NCBI GenBank assembly: GCA_914767715.1 | Contig: OU612074.1 | Coordinates: 14,618,062 to 14,682,061 of the forward strand | Direction of reading: 5' to 3' | DNA: 64,000 nucleotides | Source of the DNA: Membranipora membranacea | Taxonomy: Eukaryota > Bryozoa > Gymnolaemata > Cheilostomatida > Membraniporidae | Part shown: in pieces, positions 21,677 through 33,998 of the stretch | How the letters are laid out: every line of letters starts with the position of its first letter | How positions within the stretch are numbered: the first letter of the stretch is position 1 | Notes under the pieces: generated by a model | What the model was told of the DNA's origin: nothing | Databases searched by the model: none | Seen by the model: the letters and a program-made list of their open reading frames with translations, nothing else | Program-made: the position numbers and the translations under genes

Positions 21677-24600
21677 TCACGCTAGATTATAGAATAAGAC
21701 TTTCTTCTCATGATATCTGGGTATTATCAGTGTGTTACCCTCTATAAACAGGTCATAGGTAAGAGACTTCTTACTCCGTGATTGGTCATCTCTGATTGTC
21801 CCAATAACCTTACCTGTAACAAAAGACCAGGATGATAAAGTTATTGCAATATTTGTATTCATTAATACAAACAAATACCTACTAATACTTCTACTCTGCA
21901 GAGAGTATTAGTAAAGAGTATATAACTTTCTTCAATCTGCGGCAATCTGTACACCTTCAAGGATTGAACCAAGCAAGCAACTGAGGCGATTGGAACCTTA
22001 GGAAAGCAAAACGCTAAGAAAGCTAAGGTAGGAAACAAAAGTTAGTTGCAGTCTGAATTGTTCATAGTGACATTTCACACCAAATATACCATCCTTCATG
22101 GAGTTGTTCAGTAGGGGAATGCAACTACCAGAGAACAAAGGAGTGTAGGGGAGCTTGAACTTTAGTACCATAATTGTTTTGGATCATAGTGACCAATGTA
22201 TGGTTTTTTTGGTTGGGCTAGAGATAGAGATGTCCCATAATTCTATCTGATCGCAACAAACACTTTTGCTAAGCCAGTACCTGATGGTCAATCGAATAGG
22301 TGAGTTGATCACTGAAAATACTTGTGAGGGTCTCACCTGTTTTAATATCAAGAATCCACATTTCTGTTCTGTCACTTCTCTTATTTGTTACTATCAGGTA
22401 CTTCTCTCCATATTGAGCCACGCCCTGAGGTTTTGTTATAACACTCTTACACATCCATTCCTCTTCTCCTGTCTTCATGTTCAGCTGAAATACTTCATTA
22501 CCATCCGTATGAGATACAATTACTGAACCAGAGAGTCCTGAACAGATAACTACTTCACTGTTGTAATCTGATCTCAGATGAGGGCAGCGGCAGCCTAATC
22601 CATATTTATGCTTTCCAGTTCGGCTATAGACAGAAAGTTTACGAGATGCTTGGTCTATAATCGTGACTGTATCGTCATTGAAAGCGAATTTGTTGCCTTC
22701 ACAGTAGCTGCTGTCAATTGAATGTTCCCATGACTCAAGTTTAGTACCTTCTAAGTTGTAAACAAAGGCGTGATAAGGTGTATGATTTCTCTCATTATCA
22801 TTTACGACTGCCCTATCCCCAATGCTTGTCAGAATGAAAATTTTCTCCTTATACCCTCGAACACTTGAAACTGAGTCCTCTAATTTAACAAAAAGGCTTT
22901 TTTCACCACTTCTTCCTATTCTGATAACAGATCCATCTTCCAGTCCCACATATACAATCGCTCTATAAGAGCACACTGTGATACATTCACTCTCTACTGT
23001 TACTTCTCTCATCAGCTTTATCTGCTTTGGTGGCAGAAAGTTTGTCCTCATTGGCTGTTTAACAGACAACTGGTAGTTGTCTCCCTCAACCAATATGATT
23101 TCTGCGCTCCTTGTGGTCTGCTTCATTCCTATGTAATTAAGAGTAGGGTATTAATATAACAGATTTCTCTGTCTCTGAAATCAGAGTGAGGCAGCTGATA
23201 GTGATAATTACCAATACATCTCTGATATCATTATCAATTCATAGCTATGAGATGATCCACGCATACAATCTTTTAACAATTTATTTATCAGTTCTGAAAG
23301 GACATCTTGACCAGTCGTTGACGACGGGTGTGTGAAGACTCATGAGACATAGTGTGAGGAAGTTTTGAGACATTGTAAGACAGTCTTGAGACATTGTCAG
23401 ACAGTCTTGAGACGTTGTATGCAGCCTTGAGGCCATAATTATAGACCGAATCGATTTCATATAACAAAACAAAAGACTTGGATGGATATCACCTTTAACC
23501 TCTGATTCCATGGAACTATGTTCTGTACCTCTCAGAGCTGCTAGCCTTCAAGGTAGCATAATCTGCAACAATTCATTTGGAAGATGGATAGATACTACAC
23601 AAAATATATTAACCTTGTTCATCGCATGTGTTTAGTTTAAGTTGGTTGTTCAGGACAAGTGAAGGAAATACTTCTTCTATTAAATCTCTCAGCTTCTTCT
23701 CTAACTGGTTGTGATGTGTGACCAAATCAACCTACAATGTTCAATCATACTATACTCTATCACCTGAGCAACACTATCATCTAAACTTGAGTTGTCCACC
23801 CAACATACAAACTAATCAACCAATTAAAGTCTGGAGAATCTTGCTGGAGCCACGCACAACTTTACTAAAACTTGTTTCATCATTTGCCAATACCTTTTTG
23901 GAACTTAAGAACACTTTTAAAGTCAAGCCTCAACAAGATCTTATCAACTCAAACCTTATGCGCCCCAAATATATCCAGTTATCTTTATTACGATCATTGG
24001 TATTTTGCAAAGGAAAAGATACCAGCTGTCGGAATTGCCAGCTCAACCGTGCTAGCTCAATATCCTTGAATTATAATAAATACTCACCATGTGAACATCT
24101 TTCAGTTTGGCATCAAATAAGAGCAGCTCAGTTTGGAGTTTATCCATCTCAACTCTGGCCTCCTCATCCAGGTATTTCGTGATGTCATCTTTAGCTTTGT
24201 CTCGATTTGTACGTAACGCAGTTTCAATATTTGAATACTCCTGTTGAGTAGCCTTGATCTGAAACCATGTGTTCAAATTGGTAAGCCTGATGTTTTATAT
24301 GCCATTCATACCACCAAAATATATAAGTAAAGGGCACTGTGTGGGGCTATATAACGCTTCTCCATTTTTTGTATTTGAAGTATATACACCCGAGGTGCTA
24401 GGGACTGGATCAAGGTTGATTGTTGATAACTCTCCCACAACCTCTGCCGCACCAGTCATTCCGCAGTGAATATAAACCACTGACCACCAGCGCCATTGCG
24501 CCATCCCGGTCTGGCGAAGAAGGGACTGTATTGCAGTGTGTATGGCCAGTATGTGAGTTTGGCGGTGCACGCCAGCAGAAATGGCCTTTGATTGCTTTTT

Positions 24601-25181
24601 TACATGACAGGGCAGGTGTAAACACAGTTCAAACAATCCTGACCTGCTCATCTCTTGTCTTATGTAGTTGTAGAGTTTTAATCATCTCCTCGGTCTCGCT
24701 ATCCCACACAGATAGTATAGCTGATGTAGTTTTTACTAACTCTGATATCTGATGATCCTTCTCCTTAGCTTTCTCTCTCAGAGGGTCTAGTATAGTACGG
24801 AGGTCTTCTACCAGAGCCCGTAGAGGCATGAAGTCATGGTGTGAATCTGAAAGTAGCTAAATCATTACATCTTGTCATACAATCGAAGGGCGTTACAACA
24901 CCTCAAGGACCAAATTTCCAGGGTGAAAATTGTTTTCTTGTAATACTTGCTGTCAACTATATAATAAGTGGTATATATAGTTACAATCATAGTACATCAT
25001 GACAGTGACAATAAATGCTTCTGATAGCAACAGTTTTTTACGCCACCTTGTACATACTTTAAATGATATTTTGTTTTAAACAATCCTACAGAGCTTTTTT
25101 CCATTTTTTTTCATGTCTTATTTCAAGACCAGTATTTACACCAAATTTCGCAACATGTAATAATGTCTGCGATATATAATA

Positions 25182-25212
<31 letters not shown>

Positions 25213-26718
25213 CAATCAACTCAGCCTGTATGTTAGATTCACTCACCATCTGAACAAAAATCATCAGCATGCAGACAATCGGCGCAGATGACCTTGAGGC
25301 ACTTCCTACATCCCGCAATTAGTGCAGAGTTAGCGTGTTCAGAGCACTTTCTTATCTCTAGTTCACGAGATCTCAGCTTATAATCATCCATACCAATCAT
25401 GTGACCCTCATGTGACCTGTGTATCTCTTCATGCATCTAATAGAATTGTAACAGGAGTTATGTATCATTCAATTTAACATCATTTCTATTATGACCAATT
25501 CACATGCACAGATCGTTGGTTCCTGATGAGATGTTAGCGCTAGACAATCTGATGATTGGTTATTTTGTCAACATTCGATAGTATTCCAAACACAGCCAAC
25601 AAGAGGACAACTCTAAACCTGCCAGATTATTATGTTAGTGTGTATTGGACATCTGTCTTAAACCCCTGATTACATCTTAACTTATAATAAAATCTCAGAA
25701 GCGAGCGACAATGCAAGGATATGTTAACGTTCAAGTTGTTAATCATTCCTTTTTTAGAAATTCTCCAAAATGTAAATTATAAGCAAGCAAACAAGCTATC
25801 TAATAAACACAACGTAATTATCCAAGCTATATTATTGAAACTCACCAGTTCATGTTTCTTACAGAACTTAGTAGCACACTCTGTACAGTATACTTTACTA
25901 TACTGATCATGTACACCATCTTGTACACAGATATCACACAGAAGTTTATATTCTCCTTTTACTACTGAAGGCAGCTCATCTAAGATCATATCTGTTACGT
26001 GTCTGTAAATAAGGTAAAAAATGATTTAATTATGTTATGTGACCAATCGGAACAGAGAAAAATATATGATTACAATATATCAAACTGTCATTGTTCACTC
26101 TCACTATTTTAAGGCAATCTAAATTCACTTCTTGTGCCAATCTATCCGCTAGATGAGTTGTGTTCCCTCTGTGGGGGCAGAGGGATATTGCAAATGTTTG
26201 GTATCGAGGCGCAGCGTCAGAGGGCGCCTCGATACCAAACATTTGCAATATCCCTCCGTCACCACAGAGGGAACAAACTTGTTCTACATGTCCCTGTCAT
26301 TGCCTTTTATTTCAAAAATAACTCGATCAATATTTAGGACTCTAGACTTCACAAAAGCTGATTTAGGACAGGAAATTCTTAGTACTTAAGTGGATTACAA
26401 TTCAGACTTATGATTGAACTCTTTGGAACCTTTCTATTATGTAGCTGTGTGACCTTGTAAAACACTACTAATTACTGACCTGCATATCGGGCACTTAGTG
26501 ATTTTATTCTTCTCCCGGTCAGTAATGAGACAGGGGAGACAAAACACATGAGAACACGGTAGAGCTTTAGGTGAGATTAGATTATCATCTACATTCAGAC
26601 AAAATCTACACGATAAACTCATGACATCCGCTGTCAATGTGGTGGAGTTTGTCCCTCCTATGTCATCAGGTTCAGGAGACGACACACACTCTCCGATGTC
26701 GATTGCCTGAGATGCCAT
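21677..26718 (-). CDS. TRIM protein copy B: RING, two B-boxes, coiled coil, six-bladed propeller
   Basis: Intact paralogue of copy A. Exons on the minus strand: 26718-26480, 26002-25846, 25436-25247, 24846-24644, 24258-24088, 23731-23614, 23128-22337, 21813-21677; 2,007 bases, 668 aa. RING and B-box Cys/His ligands are all kept (CRFC, CSHVFC, CPIC; LCDIC, CTEC; KCSEH, CRKC). Relative to A it has two extra residues in the first coiled-coil exon (LQLHK for LHK) and 18 extra in the propeller exon, including a NDNERNH loop. The donor of exon 6 is GTTAAT rather than GTAAAT as in copy A. The ATG again follows a TTTTCTTGCAG acceptor by nine bases. Role as in copy A: inferred dimeric RING-type E3 ligase with a propeller substrate domain. 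Confidence 0.88.
24372..24625 (-). repeat. GC-rich SINE-like insert in intron 4 of TRIM copy B
   Basis: About 250 bases, GC-richer than its surroundings, present in B and C (33122-33375) but missing from A. Its low-coordinate end, read on the minus strand, gives CCAGTCCCTAGCACC...GGGTGTATATAC, resembling the tail of the element at 15123-15300. The other end has GGATGGCGCAATGGCGC, weakly A-box-like. A SINE is the likely reading. Confidence 0.4.
25183..25219 (+). repeat. (ATCA)n microsatellite, short allele
   Basis: About nine ATCA units in the intron next to the B-box 2 exon of copy B. In copy C the same locus is expanded to about 155 bases (33931-34085). Confidence 0.9.
26162..26274. repeat. 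Near-perfect 113-bp fold-back in unit B, intron 1
   Basis: Ends are GTTCCCTCTGTGG and its inverse. The inner arms 26181-26212 and 26224-26255 are a perfect 32-bp stem with an 11-base loop. It lies in the intron between the RING and B-box 1 exons. The same element is in unit C (35005-35117) but not in A, so it arrived after A split off and before B and C separated. It could be a MITE or a source of small RNA. Confidence 0.85.
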
Positions 26719-29700
26719 AGTCTTAAGCTGCAAGAAAATATATCGAAGAGTTCTGTTACAAAGATGCATGGATCAATACACTTTAGAGGTGGACGAGCGA
26801 GTTGAAAGATCCTGGAACTGGTTATTGAAACGGGTACACTTTATAAAAAACAAGCATAACTAGAAGAACATCCAATTTTGACTTCAACTGGGACACTCTG
26901 AAATGGTTTCATGATTACGCAGAGTTCAGCGAATTACTGCTGCATACAACTCTGTTGAAAATGGAGTGAAGAGGAAAACAGCTCTGCCCTGGCCGCTTCC
27001 TGCTTTTTAAAAGCACATGTCTGACAAGAAAACTGGGGAAAATAATGAGATTGATGAAAGAAGACAGAGCCAAATTACACAAGGTTTCCTTGCTCTGTTG
27101 ATCTGCTGTTCAGCAGCATACAGGCAGGTTGAAGCAAGCAGATCTCCACTTCACTGCAGAATGTTGGGTTTGACCCAAGAAGTAACAGCAACAACTCCTT
27201 GGGTTGACATGGTTTGACTTGTACATATTGCACTGCTCATTCAGTCATTGATTCATTGACAGTAATGTCAGATCAGGATTTGAGAGTGACTAAGGGACTG
27301 TAGAGAGGGTGGCTGCCTGGTGACTACACTACTTTCTTAACTTGCAAATTGCATTAGGTAATAAAATTAACTACAGACTGGCTTCACTAAGAAAAAGGAA
27401 AAACCAACCACAAGTTCTGTAGTCAATTAAATCCTTGATTAGAATGACATTTTTATTTTAATAAATGTCTCCCTAATTTGTTGCCCCTTATCATTCATCA
27501 TGAATGTACTTTGCCATGAGTGCTTGTCTGAGAGCCAAAGGGGCTCATGAGTTCATTAGACCGACTACATCCAGACATGTAAGCTGTAGCAAGGTTCATA
27601 TTAATATAATAAGTATTAATATGTAATAACCCTTGGCCAAGGGCATACCCTTGCCTTGGCTGCAGTTTCCATTCATTTCCTATTGTGGATTCAGAATAAA
27701 TTGTGTAACTAGAGTAGCTGGTGTTGATAAGGCAGATCAAACAACATCTGATTGGGCATCAGTCTTTATGATTGGGTTTTGAGAAATATAGCTGTGATGA
27801 ATTTTATAACTTTGAGATCTGAGGCTATTATTTGGAGTTATTTATTCAGAATGTGAGGGAGGAAAACCCAGCCCTCATGACATGAGGAGATTATTCTGTG
27901 CAAGGAGTCTTTAACTCCTTGTTCTGTGGCACCATCTGATCTCCCTGGTGCCACATCCTCAGTTCATACTTACGAAATCTCCTTATTTAGGTGGGACCTT
28001 GCAGATTTTCACACCCACTTTCCACATTATGTGATTCTCACTATTTCAATGAGATTTGAGAGAAAACAGCCATATCGCAATTATTTTAGTAACTATCCAA
28101 GCGCTTGATGATTAGTTACTGGTGGCTCAGTGAGATAAACACTTTCGTGCGTTTTGACGACTTTTTTCGCTATAACTTCGCCAATTTTTGTCCGATCGTC
28201 CCGATATTAGCGGCAAAAGACTTGCAGCGCAAAGCTGAGTCTGAGATCTATGCACATAAAATTAGAAGGAATTGTGCTTTTCGATAATGTAAACAAATTT
28301 ACTTTTTGTATCAAAATTCAGACTATTACTGTCAATAAGGTGGTCGATACTGGATATTGGAAAAGTAAGGGTATGTAAGTCCCAGGGGCCCATGTGTTGA
28401 TGGTTATGGTTAGTCGTTAAAGTGTTTCCCTTCAGTTAGATGTTTTAGTACTAGTATTATCATGAAAATCTTTGGGAAAACCCGGGTGCTTTGGTAATAT
28501 CGTGATTATGAACAAAAACATTGAATGTGCCTAGCTAGCTAAAGTGAGTGCCATGGGTGTGTAGGGAGCGCCCCTACTACCACAATCATACACAGCATTG
28601 ATTTGAAGTAATTTAGCCTGAATGTGTTAAATTGATATGATTTTATCTTACAAACTACATTGTATTTTACATTTTAATTCATTGGGAACACAATTTCAAG
28701 TCAAGCAAAGTACATAGTAGTAATTTGGAAAAAAAAGCAATCAATACTGTAATAATTTGTTTTCTGTAAGCTAAATTTAATTAGGTAAGCATCATCTAGC
28801 AGTAGTGTTATGTGAAAATTTTGTAAGATAAATCTGTTATTGTGCTTGGTTTCCTTCAAAACAAATTAATGAGTTTAGATATACAAATTAAAATTGGTTA
28901 ACAGCAAGTTGATAACATTATATCCAGAATGTTTTGTTTTTATTAGCGAAGATGATTCAAGTGTGTGCAATCAATTTCTGTTTATACAGCTTAGCCAAAA
29001 AAGCTTCTGTTTAGCATCAAGCTTAATTGTAGCTGCCATGTACAGCATCTTGTTCAACCTGTTTATAGATTTTGGAGTTACAGGATTGCAGGTTTTATGC
29101 TTGGCTCACATTGTCCCAGATGACACTAGGATGCCATCCCAGATGCTTATCCCAGTCACATTATAACATTCATCCAAGATAGCCATCCCAGATAGCCATC
29201 CCAGGTAGCCATCCCAGTCAATGTGAACCAGAAAATGACACAATCCCAGACTGTCTGGGTCCGTCTGAGATAGCATCGGGAAAGTTCGTAAGCGTCAAAC
29301 TTTCCCGATGCTATAAAAATTAAAATTTCTCAGGATGAAAAGCCATATTTAACAATTGCTTCAATCAAGATCTAGATAATCTCCTGCAGTTTATCATGCT
29401 GAGAGTAATATTGGCAAAAGCTTTCTGATTTTTGGAGTGAAAATTTAGTCTGGATTAAGTGAGATTTTAGGATGTTATTTGACACAGTTGTGACTACCAG
29501 CATTTCGAAAACTATTAGAATTTATGCCAATGCAGGAAAGTTCCTGTATGTCCGAGGTTGCATTGCATTAGGGGTCAGGTCTGAAATGTATTGGAAAAAT
29601 CAATTTTGGAGGCCCAAAAATATGTTTTACAAAATTGTTGCAGCATTAGTTGGTTCGCAGTGAATACCCTCAATACATAGTTTGTTGTTGTCTTTGAGAA

Positions 29701-30426
29701 GCGTAATCAATATTCCAACAAATCCTAGTAGATTTTAATTCAGTTATTTAAATTTAACAGCAAAAATGAATATGGACGCATTTAACAGACTGAGAGTCTT
29801 AATCTAAACATAGCACTGTAGCGCTGTATAAACTTCCGTGACTGTGGGCTTATTACAAAATGTTTAGGTTGTCACTAGTTGGTCAGATTTCACCATATTT
29901 GTAGTTGTCCATTCATGTTAGGGTGGAGGTAAATAATAAAATACCACAATAATTCTGCTGTTAAGTATTACACACACTAGCCATCGACATTACCTCGCAC
30001 ATGGCAGCGTCACCTGACTCAAAAGTGTTCGAGACCATTTTGTTTGTCATCAACAGCCAAAGTGACAACTATAGAGAGTAGTTTGAATGAGAAGCAATTA
30101 GCATTGATGGAAAGTTGTCACTGCTTGATAGTGAGAGAGACAAAACTATTACAGTTTTAAAACGAGAGGATCATATATTGTTTGGTAACCACTTTTGAGA
30201 TCAGAAAACGATCAACAATCAATAGAAAATCTTGCGTTATACGCATGTAAACTCACTGTCATGATGGAAAATAATCTTAGATCTTTTATGTTTAAGGTAA
30301 ACAAGTTACTCTTCAACAACTGCTGTCAACTGTGAACGTTCACAAGAACCTAGGTAAAAAAATAGAAAGCTAATGTGAGCGTTAAGTCATAATTTTTACA
30401 CGCATCGAAACCAGTCAGTCAGTCTT
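26719..30426. other. 5' flank of TRIM B, B/C junction and 3' flank of TRIM C
   Basis: No gene was recognised. From 26719 to about 28745 it parallels the 5' flank of copies A and C. A block of about 120 bases at 28132-28248 is present here and missing in C. The part at 28745-29013 is unit-specific, 29013-29330 repeats the A/B junction sequence, and 29330-29867 is unique. Unit C starts at about 29868. Confidence 0.6.
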
Positions 30427-33400
30427 TCACGCTAGATTATAGAATAAGACTTTCTTCTCATGATATCTGGGTATTATCAGTGTGTTACCCTCGATAAACA
30501 GGTCATAGGTAAGAGACTTCTTACTCCGTGATTGGTCATCTCTGATTGTCCCAATAACCTTGCCTGTAACAAAAGACCAGGATGATAAAGTTATTGCAAT
30601 ATTTGTATTCATTAATACAAACAAATACCTACTAATACTTCTACTCTGCAGAGAGTATTAGTAAAGAGTATATAACTTTCTTCAATCTGCGGCAATCTGT
30701 ACACCTTCAAGGATTGAACCAAGCAAGCAACTGAGGCGATTGGAACCTTAGGAAAGCAAAACGCTAAGAAAGCTAGGGTAGGAAACAAAAGTTAGTTGCA
30801 GTCTGAATTGTTCATAGTGACATTTCACTCCAAATATACCATCCTTCATGGAGTTGTTCAGTAAGGGAATGCAACTACCAGAGAACAAAGGAGTGTAGGG
30901 GAGCTTGAACTTTAGTACCATAATTGTTTTGGATCATAGTGACCAATGTATGGTTTTTTTGGTTGGGCTAGAGATAGAGATGTCCAATAATTCTATCTGA
31001 TCGCAACAAACACTTTTGCTAAGCCAGTACCTGATGGTCAATCGAATAGGTGAGTTGATCACTGAAAATACTTGTGAGCGTCTCACCTGTTTTAATATCA
31101 AGAATCCATATTTCTGTTCTGTCACTTCTCTTATTTGTTACTATCAGGTACTTCTCTCCATATTGAGCCACGCCCTGAGGTTTTGTTATAACACTCTTAC
31201 ACATCCATTCCTCTTCTCCTGTCTTCATGTTCAGCTGAAATACTTCATTACCATCCGTATGAGATACAATTACTGAACCAGAGAGTCCTGAACAGATAAC
31301 TACTTCACTGTTGTAATCTGATCTCAGATGAGGGCAGCGGCAGCCTAATCCATATTTATGCTTTCCAGTTCGGCTATAGACAGAAAGTTTACGAGATGCT
31401 TGGTCTATAATCGTGACTGTATCTTCATTGAAAGCGAATTTGTTGCCTTCACAGTAGCTGCTGTCAATTGAATGTTCCCATGACTCAAGTTTAGTACCTT
31501 ATAAGTTGTAAACAAAGGCGTGATAAGGTGTATGATTTCTCTCATTATCATTTACGACTGCCCTATCCCCAATGCTTGTCAGAATGAAAATTTTCTCCTT
31601 ATACCCTCGAACACTTGAAACTGAGTCCTCTAATTTAACAAAAAGGCTTTTTTCACCACTTCTTCCTATTCTGATAACAGATCCATCTTCCAGTCCCACA
31701 TATACAATCGCTCTATAAGAGCACACTGTGATACATTCACTCTCTACTGTTACTTCTCTCATCAGCTTTATCTGCTTTGGTGGCAGAAAGTTTGTCCTCA
31801 TTGGCTGTTTAACAGACAACTGGTAGTTGTCTCCCTCAACCAAGATGATTTCTGCGCTCCTTGTGGTCTGCTTCATTCCTATGTAATTACGAGTAGGGTA
31901 TTAATATAACAGATTTCTCTGTCCCCGAAATCAGAGTGAGGCAGCTGATAGTGATAATTACCAATATATCTCTGATATCATTATCAATTCATAGCTATGA
32001 GATGATCCACGCATACAATCTTTTAACAATTTATTTATCAGTTCTGAAAGGACATCTTGACCAGTCGTTGACGACGGGTGTGTGAAGATTCATAAGACAT
32101 GTTGTGAGGAGGTTTTGAGACATTGTAAGACAGTCTTGAGACATTGTCAGACAGTCTTGAGACGTTGTATGCAGCCTTGAGGCCATAATTATAGACCGAA
32201 TCGATTTCATATAACAAAACAAAAGACTTGGATGGATATCACCTTTAACCTCTGATTCCATGGAACTATGTTCTGTACCTCTCAGAGCTGCTAGCCTTCA
32301 AGGTAGCATAATCTGCAACAATTCATTCGGAAGATGGATAGATACTACACAAAATATATTAACCTTGTTCATCGCATGTGTTTAGTTTAAGTTGGTTGTT
32401 CAGGACAAGTGAAGGAAATACTTCTTCTATTAAATCTCTCAGCTTCTTCTCTAACTGGTTGTGATGTGTGACCAAATCAACCTACAATGTTCAATCATAC
32501 TATACTCTATCATCTGAGCAACACTATCATCTAAACTTGAGTTGTCCACCCAACATACAAACTAATCAACCAATTAAAGTCTGGAGAATCTTGCTGGAGC
32601 CACGCACAACTTTACTAAAACTTGTTTCATCATTTGCCAATACCTTTCTGGAACTTAAGAACACTTTTAAAGTCAAGCCTCAACAAGATCTTATCAACTC
32701 AAACCTTATGCGCCCCAAATATATCCAGTTATCTTTATTACGATCATTGGTATTTTGCAAAGGAAAAGATACCAGCTGTCGGAATTGCCAGCTCAACCGT
32801 GCTAGCTCAATATCCTTGAATTATAATAAATACTCACCATGTGAACATCTTTCAGTTTGGCATCAAATAAGAGCAGCTCAGTTTGGAGTTTATCCATCTC
32901 AACTCTGGCCTCCTCATCCAGGTATTTCGTGATGTCATCTTTAGCTTTGTCTCGATTTGTACGTAACGCAGTCTCAATATTTGAATACTCCTGTTGAGTA
33001 GCCTTGATCTGAAACCATGTGTTCAAATTGGTAAGCCTGATGTTTTATATGCCATTCATACCACCAAAATATATAAGTAAAGGGCACTGTGTGGGGCTAT
33101 ATAACGCTTCTCCCTTTTTTGTATTTGAAGTATATACACCCGAGGTGCTAGGGACTGGATCAAGGTTGATTGTTGATAACTCTCCCACAACCTCTGCCGC
33201 ACCAGTCATTCCGCAGTGAATATAAACCACTGACCACCAGCGCCATTGCGCCATCCCGGTCTGGCGAAGAAGGGACTGTATTGCAGTGTGTATGGCCAGT
33301 ATGTGAGTTCGGCGGTGCACGCCAGCGGAAATGGCCTTTGATTGCTTTTTTACATGACAGGGCAGGTGTAAACACAGTTCAAACAAGCCTGACCTGCTCA

Positions 33401-33931
33401 TCTCTTGTCTTATGTAGTTGTAGAGTTTTAATCATCTCCTCCGTCTCACTATCCCACACAGATAGTATAACTGATGTAGTTTTTACTAACTCTGATATCT
33501 GATGATCCTTCTCCTTAGCTTTCTCTCTCAGAGGGTCTAGTATAGTATGGAGGTCTTCTACCAGAGCCCGTAGAGGCATGAAGTCATGGTGTGAATCTGA
33601 AAGTAGCTAAATCATTACATCTTGTCATACAATCGAAGGGCGTTACAACACCTCAAGGACCAAATTTCCAGGGTGAAAATTGTTTTCTTGTAATACTTGC
33701 TGTCAACTATATAATAAGTGGTATATATAGTTACAATCATAGTACATCATGACAGTGACAATAAATGCTTCTGATAGCAACAGTTTTTTACGCCACCATG
33801 TACATACTTTAAATGATATTTTGTTTTAAACAATCCTACAGAGCTTTTTTCCATTTTTTTTCATGTCTTATTTTAAGACAAGTATTTACACCGAATTTCG
33901 TAACATGTAATAATGTCTGTGATATATAATA

Positions 33932-33998
<67 letters not shown>

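Larger units (their letters stand above)
21117..29867. repeat. Tandem segmental duplication, unit B
   Basis: Sequence and spacing match unit C with a constant offset of 8,750 bases over most of the TRIM gene. Offsets change to 8,866 after an (ATCA)n expansion and to 8,843 after a 23-base deletion in C. Substitutions are few in introns as well as exons, so the B/C duplication is recent. Unit B lacks the receptor last exon that A has: sequence from about 28745 to 29013 is unrelated. Confidence 0.9.

Noticed and set aside
23718-24182. Plus-strand 154-aa frame, repeated at 32468-32932
   Set aside because: It runs antisense across TRIM intron 5 and exon 5. It is preserved only because B and C are recent duplicates; there is no family similarity.
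24295-24651. 118-aa minus-strand frame in B, repeated in C
   Set aside because: It covers the SINE-like insert in intron 4, has no domain and is missing in A.
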